Positions 34,562-46,460 of a stretch of DNA of 53,148 nucleotides are shown one piece after another. Both the position numbers and the translations under genes were made by a program. Source of the stretch: Pseudozyma flocculosa PF-1 (Eukaryota; Basidiomycota; Ustilaginomycetes; Ustilaginales; Ustilaginaceae); assembly GCF_000417875.1 (NCBI RefSeq), contig NW_006920876.1, positions 899,103 through 952,250 on the forward strand, read 5' to 3'. Position 1 is the stretch's first letter. Every line of letters begins with the position of its first letter. Under the pieces are notes generated by a model. That model saw only the letters and a program-made list of their open reading frames with translations. It made no database searches and was not told the origin of the DNA.

Positions 34562-35994
34562 GGCGACATGTCCACGTCCTTTCATACTCTCACCCTCTCT
34601 CTCTTGCTCGCTTGCTCTCTCCCGTATCCCCACCTTCTCTCAGTCGCTCGTTTTCTCTCTCTCCGTCTCTCTCCTCCTCTTACCAACCTGTTCCTCTCTC
34701 TATCAGCGTCCCGCGCCGTTCTCCTTGGTTCGGCGGCGGCCAGACAGCTAGATCCTGCGCTTTCTTTCCCCCCTACGTTGCTCCATCTCCCCTGCCGACC
34801 TCCCTCGATTCGCTTCTACCTGTACCTGTACCGGTACCGGTACCCGCCCACCCTCTGCGCCTTGCGCCCCGAGGTCGTGGTTTTAGTCGTAGTCCGACTT
34901 GCCTCGCCGCTGCCTATACCAACGTCACCGTTCCATCTGATGCTTTGCTTCCGGTGTGTGGATCGGTATCGACGCGCTCGCAACTCCTTCACTATCGACG
35001 CAGGGAGAGAAGGAGAGAATTGACCGATCCACGGACGACAGAGGACACTCCTCACCATCGGCCGTCTTGTCCCGTAGTGCATCTCTCGCACGCGCGTGCC
35101 GGGCAGGCAACGCCAAGAGGCCTGCCAAGCGGCACGAGGGAAAGCCAAGAACCGACGCGATGACGATTGAACAACGAGCAAACGAGCGAGCGTCGGAGAA
35201 ATTGGAATCAAAGTCGCCGTTGGGCCGGCACGACAGCTGTCAAGGAACAAGAGCTAGGGACACCATATCTACACTAGCCTGACCTGGCCTGCCTAGCTCC
35301 TCCAGCGACACTGTGTAAGACTTCGAGCCTGATTATATTGTCTTGGCATTTGCCGCCTGTGTCCGGCCAAGTCGGCCTTTTCGCTCCAGCTCCTCTTCTG
35401 CCACGCGGCCCACGATGGGCTCCGCTCCGTTTCTTGGCTTTCCTTTCCGAGGCAAGACGACGCTCCTAACGATCAGAGCCGTGTCCTGACGCGCCCCAAG
35501 ATCTATTGCTCGCCGTGGGCCACGATGGCTAGGTATGCGGGCTGTACATACAGTCCAAGACCATGGACGTACTTGGCGCGGTGCCACACTCGGCCTGCGT
35601 AAGCGCTCTCGTGTGATACTTCGTCTCGCCCTGCTCCGCGAAATCGGCAGAACCATACCTCCGACCTCCCTCCCCGGCGTCCGCCTCCCTGTTTGCCCCG
35701 CTTCTCCGCAATCGATTTGGTCGCCGGCAGCGGAAGCAGGGCTGGTAGAGTACGGACGAGGGGCAGGGTACATGCCAAGAAACCAGCACGGCGGCCCTAG
35801 TCTAGCACTGCAACACGTCTGATCAGGCGGAGTGGACGTCTTTCCCGAGAGAGCTGACCGAGCAGCTACTTAAGTACGGGCATCGTCGAGTCCACAGTGT
35901 GTCCCCCTACATCCCAGAAACCCTCTGAACGACCCCCCTACCCGACCATCACGTTGCACCCAGTTGGACAGACGATACCGCCGCCGCCGCCGCC
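34518..35994. other. Intergenic region, lipase / sugar transporter
   Basis: About 1.5 kb downstream of the lipase and upstream of the transporter. It starts with a 9-bp tandem repeat (34518-34561), continues C/T-rich (CTCTCTCT) to about 34720, and contains a GTACC/GGTAC palindromic cluster at 34820-34851. No credible gene is seen. The transporter promoter should lie in the last few hundred bases. Confidence 0.45.
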
Positions 35995-38188
35995 ATGGAC
36001 GAAAAGAAATCGACGCGTCACGGTCCGGATGGGGCCACGGCCGACCTCTCGCCCAGCGACCGCTCCTCGTCCTCGTCCCCGACCTCGCCATCGCCCACAC
36101 CCGCTCGCAGCCCCACCGACGTCGACGCCCACCATCCGACGAAGGTGGAGGGGGCGGAAATCGGCTCGACGCGCGACGGAAAGCTGACACGGTGGCTCAA
36201 ACGCTTGGGCGACCTGCCCGAATACGGCCTGGGATCCCGCGGCAAGCTTCAAGGGCCTCCCCTCAACTGGGCAATAGGCATCATCGCATCGATTGGATTC
36301 TTCAGCTTTGGATACGATCAAGGCGTTTTGGGAAGCCTCGTCACGCTGGACGACTTCCAGCGGTCGATTCCGTTGATGACGCCGTTTACGACGTTCAACG
36401 CGGTCTGTTTTATTGGGGATCCGGCGGATGGCGTGCGGGATCCCGCCAACTGCCGGGGCGATCCGAACACGCAGGCGGCTGCGATTGCCGTGTACCAGAT
36501 CGGGTGCTTCCTGGGCAGTCTGCTGGTGCTCTTCTACGGCGATGCGTGGGGGCGGAGGTCGTCGACCTTTTGGGCGTCGTGGGTCATGATCATTGGCACC
36601 GTCTTCCAGGCGGCGGCGACGGAGCCGGCCAGCTATGCGCTCATGATCGTCGGCCGTGTCATTGGCGGCGTCGGCAACGGCATCGTCACCTCGACGATTC
36701 CCACCTGGCAGAGCGAGTGCGCCAAGCCGGCTCAGCGCGGTATTCTGATCCTGCTCTCGGGATGCTTGATTGCCGGCGGCATCGCGATCAGGTGAGTAGT
36801 AGGCGTTTTGGCGGCGCGGTTTCGCTTCCCCTCACGGTGCGACGCGTTCCTTTCTTTCGCTCACGGTGCCCGCCCTTCCATCCTTTCTGCACGATGCACT
36901 CGTTCGCTCGCTACCGCTACTTCCCGACGAACGCCACTTTTACTACCCCGACCAGCTACTGGGTCGACTACGGGTTCTACTTCCTCGAGGGCACGGTACG
37001 ATGGCGCTTCCCGATCGCCTTCCAGTCGTTCTTCACGCTGATCGTCATCGCGGGCATCCTCTGGCTGCCCGACAGCCCGCGGTGGCTGCTGATGCGCGGG
37101 CGCACCGACGAGGCGCGCGACGTGATTGCACGCTTCGCCGGCCTGCCCGAGGACGACGAGCGGGTCGAGGCCGAGATGCACAGCATCCAGGAGGCCCTCC
37201 ACGTCCAGAACGCCGGCGGCGGCTTCAGGCTGCGCGAGCTCCTGACCAACGGGCCGTCGCAGAACCTGCGCAGGCTCATCATCGCCTGCCTGGCCCAGTT
37301 CTTCCAGCAGATCGGCGGCATCAACCGTGAGCGCCATGGCGTGGCATGACGCGTCTCGCCGACAGCTATGTAGAAGACATGGTGGCTGATTCCTGCCGGT
37401 CCTCCTCCCTGTTCCTCCCTCATTCTGGCTGGGCACCTCCTGCAGTTGTGACCTACTACGCCACGCTGCTGTTCGAAGACTCGCTGGGCTTCAGCCCGGA
37501 CATGTCACGCCTGCTCGCAGCGGCCAACGGCACCGAGTACTTCCTCGCCGCCCTCGTGGCCCTGCCTCTCGTCGAGCGCACGGGGCGACGGACGCTCATG
37601 ATCGTCGGTGCGGCGGGTATGGCGGGCAGTATGGCCGTGCTGGCGGGCATGGTCTCGACGGGCACCCAGGGGCCCGAGGGCGCGCCCATCCTCGACACGG
37701 CACCAGGAGTGGTGGCCACCGTGTTCCTCTTCGTCTTCAACTCGTTCTTCGCCCTGGGATGGCTCGGCATGACTTGGCTCTACCCCGCCGAAATCTCGTC
37801 GCTGCGCACCCGGATCAGCGTCAACGCCCTCTCGACGTCGACAAACTGGCTCAGCAACTTCCTCATCGTCATGATCACCCCGCCCGGCCTCGCCTCGCTC
37901 GGCTGGCGCATCTACATCATGTTTGCCGTCTTCAACGCCGCCATCATCCCCGCCGTCTTCCTCCTGTTCCCGGAGACGCGTTCCAGGAGCCTAGAGGAGA
38001 TCGATCTCGGCTTCGCCTCGGCCCACGCAAAGCGCATCAGCCCCGTCAGGGAGAGCCTCAAGATGCCCAGGTACGAGGGCAGGCAGCTCGACGCCAAACT
38101 CGCAGAGTACTTTGGCGGCAGTCGTCCCGCCGCCGTCGAGACAGGGGCAGCGCCGAGCGGCGTCGAGCAGACAGCCAGCAAGGCCTGA
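35995..38188 (+). CDS. MFS sugar transporter (sugar porter family)
   Basis: A plasma-membrane sugar/H+ symporter-type protein of 636 residues from three exons: 35995-36791, 36956-37326 and 37446-38188. Both introns have GTGAG donors and CAG acceptors and the frame is kept. The cytosolic N-terminus (about 80 residues) is Ser/Pro-rich. Family signatures follow: GDAWGRR after TM2-3 (about 181), PDSPRWLL (about 303), QFFQQIGGIN with VTYYATLLF spliced on, and PETRSRSLEEID (about 565). Hydrophobic segments are consistent with 12 membrane spans. The C-terminal tail is hydrophilic. The ATG follows a run of GCC triplets and has an A at -3 (CCGCC-ATGG context). Neighbouring lipase and dehydrogenase genes suggest a carbon-use setting. 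The transported sugar cannot be read from sequence. Confidence 0.93.
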
Positions 38189-38537
38189 CTGGCGGCGCCA
38201 GCGCACGACCAGGGCCGGTCCCGTCCGATGTGGCTGTAGCATCCTGTCGCGGCTCCAGCAGGACAGAGTAACGACCCGTAGAAATCCATCCTACCTGTAT
38301 TGAAGAGCGCTCAGACCGTGGGTTGCTCGGCCACAGTGTCAATCAGGAATCACTCGGGTTCTCGCTTCGTCCTCGACGCGGCCGGGATGGGCTGGGGATG
38401 GCCGCCAAGGTGGCGCCACCATCGTCGACCCCGCCCGCGACAAGATGGGTATACACTGCCTTCGTTCGTGGCCCCATGACAGCCCCTTTCCCCTCCTTCT
38501 GAGCTCATTCTTTGCGCCCTCCGCCCCCGAGTCAAGT
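38189..38537. other. Convergent 3' intergenic region
   Basis: About 350 bp between convergent transporter and DUF4246 genes, presumably the two 3' UTRs. Nothing else is seen. Confidence 0.55.
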
Positions 38538-41379
38538 TCAGTGCTCGCAGAAAGAGTACACGTCGTCGAAGCGAGAGTCATTGTCGGCCAGGACGGCGGC
38601 GGTGCGCTCGTCCATGAGCTTGAGGCGGTGCTCGAGCGCGCTCTCGGTGCTCATCAGGTACGAGGCCGCGCCGCCGTCACCGCCGGTGCGGCCCTCCTTG
38701 GCGCCTTTCATGGCCGTGGCGGAGCGCGCCTCCTCGTCGGCTCGTACCGCGGCGTCGAGCGTGTCAAAGATGCGCTCGATGACTGCAGGTAAGGTGGACA
38801 GAACATCAGATGGGAGGAAGGGGAGGAGAGGTCGCAGAGGTCAGTTGGGACTCTTTCCTCGGCGGCTAGACTACGGTCGATCGATCCTACTCACGCTCGG
38901 GTGGCAGCTGCGAGAGGCGGCTGCTCGAGTCGCTCCACAGGTGCCGGGTGGCGTCCTTGAGCCAGCCGACCTGCTGCGGCACCACCCTGGCCGTCGAGAC
39001 GACCGGGTGGGCCGGGTCGATGAGCCAAAAGAGGACAATGGTGCGGTGGCCCGGCCGGGAGGCGTCGACGAGGTCGAATCCGGACAGCTGGTGCTGCATC
39101 GAGTTGGGAAAGGCGATGCTGCTGCCCGGGCGGGTGCGCACCGAGCCCAGCACCTGGTGGGTGGCCGTCTGTTCCTGCTCGATGCCGTAGAGGTGGAGCA
39201 GGTGCTCAAACTGGTTCTGCTCCGGCCGCATCGACATCGACTCGGCGTCGACGGCCATGCGGAAGCTGAGCGAGGCGTCCGTCACGTTGTTCGAGTCGAG
39301 GTAGTGGATGCCCGTGGCGCAGATGTGCTCGCCCACGGTGCCCTCGAGGTGCCACGAGCCGCCGGCGTACGACGGCTTGTCCGGGGTCAGCAGGATCGTC
39401 GACACCTTGACAATCACCTGCAGCGTACGCCCGCCGAGCTCGACCTTGCGCAGCGTCGGCGGCTCAAACGGCGCCACGGGCGGGCGCACAAACTCCTTGT
39501 TGTCCTCCCACTCCTGCTCGACCAGCGCCTCGCGCCGGTCGTCCTCGTCGGCGCACCAGTAGAGGTTCTGCATGGCCATCACGTCGACGTCTTTGCACTT
39601 TTCCTTGACCTCGTCAATCGAGGGCGTAAAGTACTCGAAGTAGAGCAGATCCTTGCGGCTGTTGGGCACCTCCTGCGAAAACGGTGTGCCCGTGGGCGAG
39701 AGGAACGCCGTGTCTCCGCGCTGCGGGAACGACGCCAGCACGCTCTCAAACGCCGGCAGCAACGCCGCAAATGCCGCCGCCAGGGGCTCGTAGAGGGCAA
39801 GCGTGCGGTCCTGGAACGGCGAAAGGCCGTTGATGTACGACACGAAGCTGGCGCTGGGCGTGCCGGAGCCGGCGTCGACGTCGACGCGGATCTCGGCGGG
39901 TAGCCATCGGTACTTGGTGCCGGATTCGGACTCGGATTTGGGCAGGTCCGGAAGCGTGATGGTGAGCCCATCGAGCGTGGGAGGGTATGGCGCCTTCATC
40001 GCGGCGCCGGCCGACTCCGCCTCGAGCTTCTTGTCCGCGTCGCTCATGGCCACGTCGGCGGCGGCCCGCTTGCCCTCTTCGCCGGGATGTAGGCGCTTGA
40101 GCAGCGCGGTTGCGTTGTATGCGAGCACCGAGGGCTGGCCGTCCGAGCAGCTCGAAAACTCGGCGGGCAGGACCGGCGTGAATGCATGCAGCGGGTGGAG
40201 CGAGGGGTGAACCAGGTTCCACACCTGGTCGTCGGAGCGCGGGTGGTAGTCGCGCCGGGTCTCTGGGATCGACTGCGCGTACTCGCCCACCGTCCGCTTG
40301 AGCGCGTCGACGGTCTGGGGGCCGACGAGGACGTCGGAAACGTACACGCCGGGGACGCCGCTGTACTCGACGCCACGACGAGGTGGGTTGGTGGCCATGT
40401 AGCGCATCTTGGCGATCAGGTAGTCGGCCTGGCTGGGGGAAAAGCCCTGCTGGTCGATGGCCTCCTGCCTCCATTTGGCGGCGATGGTCTCGTCGGCCGC
40501 CTTGGCTTTCCAGTCGTCCTTTTCGAGGAGCGCGCGGATGGCGGCGTCGACCTCTCGCTCTGCGGCGGTGTAGGGCTCTGCGGCCTCGAATTCGACGTTG
40601 GGAGCGCGGTAGTAGCTGTGTTCGTGGATGTGCTGGTAACCGTCGGGTCCGCCGCCGAGCATGCGGGTGGCCAGGACGGCGGCAATGGTGAATGTGTCGT
40701 CGAGGGACGCGCCCTCTTGGTGCACGGCGGCGACGAGGCGGTTGAAGTTGGCCGGGTCGAGAAGCCAGGTGCCGTCGTCGCCGAGGCGGTTGACGCGGGC
40801 AAAGAGGTCCGGGTCGTTGCAGTGGTGGAGGCAGGGAGGGCTCATGTTCCAGCTCGAGGTGGCGACGATGCTGAGGCCGACAGTCTCCGGGGGCGGGCCA
40901 GCGGCGGCGGCGGTTGATTTCTTGGTGGCCCGCTTGCTGCCGTTGGCGGGTTTCGCGGCGTCGAAGGTGGCGGGGTCGGCGTTGAGCTTGTGACAGGTAC
41001 GCTGGTCTACGCCCGAGAGCGAGACGATAGCAAAGAATGAGTGGAGGGTGTCAAGGCCGAGGGCGACGAGGGCGCGGTCGAGGGCGTGGCAGGCCTGGAG
41101 CGAGATGGGGCTGGGCTCAAAGGGGCGGCCGCCGAACTTGTACGCCTTCTGGACGAGCTTGGAGTATTCGGCGTCGAGGCGTGCGGGGAGGGGCTGCTGG
41201 CCGTTTTCGATGCGGATGAGGGCGTCTACGTAGCACTGAAGCGCGAGGACGGGGACGCCGACGAGGTAGGCGGGCAGGATGCCCGTGCAGAGGTCAATGA
41301 GGGCAGCATGGAGCTCTGACGAGACGCGGACCGGCTGCTCGGGTGCGAGCGCGGTGGCGGGCGTCGACGACGGAGGCAT
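38538..41379 (-). CDS. DUF4246-family fungal protein
   Basis: Two exons are inferred, 38895-41379 and 38538-38782, giving 909 residues. The intron 38783-38894 has GTGAGT and CAG borders and restores the frame into a short C-terminal exon rich in charged helices that ends DDVYSFCEH. The diagnostic stretch is GGSWHLEGTVGEHICATG followed by IHYLD (about residues 670-695), which matches the conserved core of fungal DUF4246 proteins. The motif WHLEG..EHICATG with spaced His residues, and a later PGHRT (near 785), recall a metal- and 2-oxoglutarate-dependent oxygenase fold, but that is inference. Ala/Ser-rich inserts make it longer than the usual 600-700 residues. The frame is open upstream to 42108. 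The start was placed at MPPSSTPATAL because the upstream part is low-complexity. Confidence 0.85.
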
Positions 41380-42262
41380 GGCGGTGGTCCGGGGGAATGG
41401 ACGGGCCAAGGTTTCGCGGAGGAGCTGAGCGGCTGCCTGGGCAAGTGGCGGTGGTCTCAAGGGGTCAGTCGGAGGCCTGGAAGGGATCAAAGGAGGAGAA
41501 GGGGTGGAAGGCGAGGAGGGAAGGGGGGGAGGGCGTCGTCGAGAGAGGGGGAGGGGGGAGGGTAGAGGGAAGGAGGGGAAAGGAGAGGGACAGCCTCTCT
41601 GACTGAGCTCTATTTGCGCATGGATCAGCTGCCTGCCTGTCGTCCATCCCGGGCCAAGCTGGTCGGGCGCGTGCAAATCTCCTCGTTGCCAAGGCTGGTC
41701 AGCCCAGCTGGGCGTGGCGGCGGGCCAGGGCACGCTACCGTATGGCACGGTAAGGTACGCTGGCTGGCCAAGGAGCACGAGCAGCGCCTCGTCGGAGTCG
41801 GTCCGGGCCGGCCAGGTAGCCAGACGTATGGAAGGGTGCAAGAAGGTAGGCGAGAGCGGGAGACGTGCGTCCTGCCCAGACGACAGCTGCACCCCTCCTG
41901 CACGCCTGCAGCCCCACGCTCCAAGCCAAGCCACCGCGCCAACAAGCACCAGCAAGCAAGCACGAGCAAGCAAGCAAGCAGGAGCGAGCTTTGATTGCCC
42001 TCGGCAGGCTCCCGAGACCCGACGTTCGCGGGAGCAGCCGCCACAACTCACCATCATCGCCCTCGAGCCAAGGTCAAGGCGGCTCTGCCGACAACGAGGG
42101 CGAGCCACAGCAGATGGGCAAACCCAAAGCAGGCAAGCACGCAGGCAGCCATGGGAGGAATCTCGAGTCCTGATCGCATTTCAACCATCGACACCCCCGG
42201 CCTCGTGCGGACAACCCTCGCCGTCCCCCGACACCCTCCGCCGAGCCATCGCCCGCGCCGCC
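41380..42262. promoter_or_regulatory. Intergenic region upstream of DUF4246 gene
   Basis: About 880 bp upstream of the DUF4246 start and downstream of the BMT2 stop, both on the minus strand. A purine-rich (plus-strand GGAG/GAGG) tract at about 41480-41600 corresponds to a C/T-rich leader on the transcribed strand. A (GCAA)n-like run sits near 41950-41985. No gene is seen. Confidence 0.45.
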
Positions 42263-43575
42263 TCACTGCTTCTTCTTGCCGCCCGCCACCGCCGTCGCCG
42301 CCGACGCGTCGTCGCCCATGCAGATGGCAAAGTTGTTGCGGTACGCACCGCCCACGAGCTCCTTCTTGCGGTACACGGTGCGGTCCCACTTGTTGCGCGG
42401 CGACTTTTTGCGCTTGAGCAGCCACCGCGTCAGCCGCTTCGAGTCGTCCTGCACCACAACGTCGTACCCAGCGCTCGAGACAATCGAACGAAGGTGGTCG
42501 TGCGTCAGGTAGCGCGAGTTGGTCAGGCACGGAAGCGGCAGCACCAGGTACAGGTATCCGCCCGGCCGCAGATAGTGGTGCGCGTGCAGCAGCATCTCGC
42601 CTGGTTTCAAGGGCAGGGCCGCCGGGGAAAAGGTTGACAGGTCGCCGCAGCCAGACGGGAGAGAAGCAAGCAAGTCAGTCAGGCGTCCCCTTGTCTTCCT
42701 CGGCTCATCCCGCCACTGGGCTCACCTCGCTTCTTGAGGTCGCCGACAAAGTTGATGACCAGGCTGAGGGCCACCATCTCAAACTTTTCCTCTTCGTTGG
42801 CCGGCTTGGGCAGGTCGAAAAAGTCGCACTTCTGCACGCGCTCCGAGCGCGGGTTGAGGTCAATCGACGTCGCCTTGATCCAGGGGAACTTGTCGTAGCT
42901 CGTCCCCGCAATGGCACCGACGTCGAGCACCCGCATCTGCGCGGCGACGGTGGCGGCGAGCAGAGGCACAAGAGTGCAAGGGGGCAGCTCGTCGTCAGCA
43001 ACGACACGACGGTGCGCTCTGAACGGCAAAGACTGGGACGCTGACGATCGCTTACTCACGGCCTTTTTCCCTCGGAGCTTTTCGACCTGCTCTGCGCACC
43101 ACTTGCCGCTCTCTCCGCCCTTTAGCCGGTCGCCGCCCTTGAGCGAGTCCTCCTGGTAGGCCTCTAGGCCGCCGAGCTGCTCCTGCTCGGCCTTGATCCT
43201 GGCCTGCTCGGCTGGATCCGTGGTCCTAGCGAGTTCCTTTTCGAGGGTGTGGTAGCGTGCGATCCTGAGCGAGTGCTCGCTGGGCGCGTCGCTGTTCTTG
43301 TCCTTCTTGACCTTCTTGGCCGCGTCGGCCTTGACCTCGGCGTCCTTGGTGGGCTTGCCGGCCTTGTTGGCGCGTACGGCGTCCGAGGTGGATGACGACG
43401 TCTTCTTGTTGTTCTTTGCGCCTCCACGCTTCCCTCTTTGCCGGATGAGCTTCTTTTTGCCGTCGGCCGTGGTGAGCACCTGGGCGCCCGGGATGGTCGG
43501 GTGGTCCTCGAGGGTGCCCTCGACCTCCTTCTTGACCTTGACCGTGCCCGCTGCGGCGGACCTTGGGTTCGACAT
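42263..43575 (-). CDS. BMT2: 25S rRNA adenine-N1 methyltransferase Bmt2
   Basis: A SAM-dependent nucleolar enzyme; the yeast homologue makes one of the m1A marks of 25S rRNA. Three exons are inferred, 43060-43575, 42726-42936 and 42263-42600, giving 354 residues, all junctions in frame. The N-terminus is Lys-rich (KKKLIRQRGKRGGAKNNKK) and suits nucleolar targeting. The Bmt2 pattern follows: SLRIARYHTLEKEL, then YQEDSLKGGDR, SAM motif I VLDVGAIAG (about 175-183), IDLNPRSE, CDFFDLP, MVALSLVINFV, RGEMLLHAHHYL, VLPLPCLTNSRYL and a C-terminal domain ending in Lys-rich residues. It is divergent from the mitochondrial TPR gene with 495 bp between the start codons, so a shared promoter region is likely. 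Confidence 0.93.
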
Positions 43576-44070
43576 GGTGCCCGTATGTAGGTTCGACGTG
43601 GTATGCGGTGGTGGCGGGAATGTTCGAGATCAGAGAAGCGTCCGAGGTTCGAGTCGAGGAGGATGGAGGGATGCAGGAAGACGAGGAGGAGCAGCAGGTG
43701 TCGCCAACACCGCGCTCGCGCCGAGTGGAGAAGAAGGAGCGGCGGCCAAAATTCGCAGCGGTTTTTGCGCCGAGCCGCCCTCTGGCAAGTTTTTTCGGGG
43801 CCGGACTTCGGGACTCGGGAGAGCGGGGCGGGGGACGGTCAGAGGCAACAGGCGGGGTGCAGGCAGGGCACAGGCCTGGAAGAACGAGCAGGCCGGCAGC
43901 TGCCCGCCCCTTGCTCCACCTCGAGCCCGCGTCCGCTTTCTTCCTTTGTCATCCGCCTCGGTCCCACCGGCGCGTTCCTCTTTCCTCTGGTTCCCCTCCT
44001 CCTCCTCCTCCTTGCTCGACTGACCACCGACCACCATCACCCCTTGCACCCGCACACTGCTCACACCACC
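43576..44070. promoter_or_regulatory. Bidirectional promoter region, BMT2 / mitochondrial TPR gene
   Basis: 495 bp between two divergent start codons. The right end is C/T-rich (CTCCTCCTCC near 43995) and probably a leader. The open frame that enters from 43603 into the TPR gene is not used, because the mitochondrial presequence starts at the ATG at 44071. No specific motif is recognised. Confidence 0.5.
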
Positions 44071-45910
44071 ATGTCGCTCCATAGCCGCACCGCCACACTC
44101 GCCGCCACCGCAGCGCGCAGTGTCCTTCGCTCCACTGCCGGACCTCGACAAGCCATGGTCCTGCCCCTGCCGCCCGTTGAGCGGCTGCGGCTCCTCTCGT
44201 CGTCGTCGCCGCTGCGCAACAGCCCAAAGCCAGCCACCAACACCGACCCCTCAGACATCTCGACACCCGGCTTCCAGCCTCGCCCCTCGAGCTCCTCGTC
44301 GTCGTCCTCTTCCTCACCGCCCCCAGGCCCCGGCCTCACCCCGCGCGTCGGCACCGTCTTCATCTCTCTCACCCTCTTTGGCGTCGTCGTCACCGCCTAC
44401 GGCCTGTACGAGTACTACACCTCCTTCTCCACATGGCCAAAGGAGCTCCGCGACGACCTCCGTGCCGCACTCAAGTCGCGCAACCGCGGCGACGCCCGCA
44501 GGGCAGAGAGCTTCTTCCGAAAAGCCCTCGACAACGCCCGCTCTCTCAAGCAGCAGGGAAAGCTCGGCACCGGCAGCGACGTCCTCAAGACGACCGGCAT
44601 CGCCATCGCCCTCGCCTCCCTGCTCGAGGACGAGGGGCAGCTCGTGGCTGCCTACCTCGTCTACCAGGACGCCCTCGACGAGGTGCGCCAGGAGGGCGCC
44701 TTTGACCCCATCCTCCAGGCCAGGCAGGACGGCGAGGCGGGCAAGGTGCGCATCCGCAGCAGCAAGAAGAAGGACCGTACGCCCGAGGAGCGCATGCGCG
44801 CCGTCGCCATCGCCCAGCGCATGGGCGACCTCGCACAGATCGACGAGGTCCTCGCCGCCGTCATCGACCTCGAAGAGGCCGCAGCCCCGGCAGGCGCGGC
44901 AGCCGGCGCCGGTGGAGCAGCGGGGCGCAGAGCACCTCCACCCATCACTGGCACCGTCGAGAGCCCAGACCCGGCCGAGCGCAACCTCGTGTGGAGCGTC
45001 GAGGAGATGCTGCGCCTGGCGCTGCCCGAAGAGGTGCGCCAGAAGGCACTCGACGCCGCCGCTGCGGGGTCCAAGGAGGCCACTGGCGTCGTCGATCTCG
45101 CCGGTGGCGGCGCGGCGGGTCGGATCAGCGACGAGGACAAGGTGCTGATCGCCGACCTCAAGCTGCCGCCGTGGGTGACGCAGCACGAAATTGGTGCGGC
45201 CATGGAGGCGCTGGGCAGCTTCTATGCGACACGAGGCAAGGCCGAGTACGCCGTGCCGCTGTACCTGCAGGCGCTGTCGATCCTGATGCCGCCGCCGCCC
45301 TCGTCGTCTTCTGCTGCTGGCACGAGGAAGCAGGCGACGGTGGCGGATCGGTGCCGTGCGGCGGTGCTGATGAACAATCTGTCGCAGCTCTTTGTCGAGA
45401 CGGGCCTCGATGCGCGGGCCCACTCGGCGTCGGACCTGGTGCAGGCCAAGTCGTGGGCGTCCAAGGGGCTCGAGATTAGCGACATTACCATCCGCAAAGC
45501 CGGCTTTGACGGGCCGCCACCGTCGAGCAGCTCGATCAAGACGGTAGAGGAGACGAGCGAGGAGAGGACGCGGCAGGTCAGGATGGAGTGCCTGCGCGTC
45601 CAGATTACGCTCCTCTTCAACCTCGGCGTCATGTCAGAGGTGAGCTGGGGCCGACTGCGACGACGACGACGACGACGACGATGACGATGATGGTGACGAG
45701 ATACTGACCTTGGGGAGCGGTGGACTTTTCCCCTTCTGCTCCTTGCCGCCTCGCCAGATGACGGGCGACGTGTGCGACGCGCGAAAGTACTACCAGCGCG
45801 CGTTCCAGCAGGCGCAGGTGGCGGACCTCGAGGTGGCCAAGACCAAGGCGGCGGCGGCGCTGGCCAAGCTCGAGCGACGCTCCGGCAGCGCAAAGGCGGC
45901 GGTGGCGTGA
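44071..45910 (+). CDS. Mitochondrial TPR protein, Mgr3-like
   Basis: 573 residues from two exons, 44071-45639 and 45758-45910, with GTGAGC and CAG borders and frame kept. The N-terminus is an Arg/Ser/Ala-rich mitochondrial presequence. A Ser/Pro linker leads to one transmembrane segment, FISLTLFGVVVTAYGLYEYY (about 96-115). TPR-like helical repeats follow, beginning WPKELRDDLRAALKSRNRGD with AESFFRKALDNA, then KTTGIAIALASLLEDEGQ. Later helices are EALGSFYATRGKAEYAVPLY and, in exon 2, CDARKYYQRAFQQAQ. This layout matches yeast Mgr3, an adaptor of the i-AAA protease Yme1 in the inner membrane. Low-complexity inserts (Ala/Gly near 270-290, Ser runs) are lineage-specific. The ATG has a CCACC context. 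The role as a Yme1 adaptor is inferred from family resemblance. Confidence 0.82.
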
Positions 45911-46460
45911 ACGATGTCGCACCCGTGCAGGCTGTAGAGGATGCGGGAGTAGAAATCATGTCAGAGCCGTGCGATGTTCGAGCGCCAGAGCCTGATTCAC
46001 CTGGCCTGGCCGTCAGGAGCACGTTGTCCCGACCAGTCCTAGGCTTGGCTGGGCTGGGCTGACCGCATCGTAGTCCGCTGAAAGGCCTGTCTGGTCGAGG
46101 TGCGAAGGCAAGAAAGAGACCAAGAGCGTGGCCTGGCCGGGCTGAGCCCAAGACGTCGGCCGCCGCGTCCCTTCGCACGGAGCATACAGCACGACGGCTG
46201 GGGTTGCCGGCCGAGAGGGCGTCGGCATCGCTTGCTGGCTGCCCCGCTGCAAGTGGAGGCTTGAGCAAGCAGGCGCAGCAGCACAGCACAGCCAAGCCCA
46301 CGAAGGGGTGACTGAAAGCCGCCCAAAAGCCGGCGGCGGTGGCTGTAGCACGACATCCCCGACGCTTGATCCTTCATCGCTAACCATCCCCGCCACCTTC
46401 GCCACCACCGCCACCACCACCGCTGCTCAACACCCTCTCGCAACACCACAGCAACCTTAC
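45911..46460. other. Intergenic region
   Basis: 550 bp between two plus-strand genes: the 3' UTR of the TPR gene and the promoter of MsrB. A CACCGC-rich stretch (46390-46430) precedes the MsrB ATG. No gene is seen. Confidence 0.5.

Noticed and set aside
34288..35163. Plus-strand 291-aa frame overlapping the lipase end
   Set aside because: A +1 frame through lipase codons and the C/T-rich 3' region; Ser/Pro/Arg repeats only.
38512..39903. Long plus-strand open frame opposite the DUF4246 gene
   Set aside because: It is the complement of conserved coding sequence, Arg/His/Val-rich, with no family resemblance.
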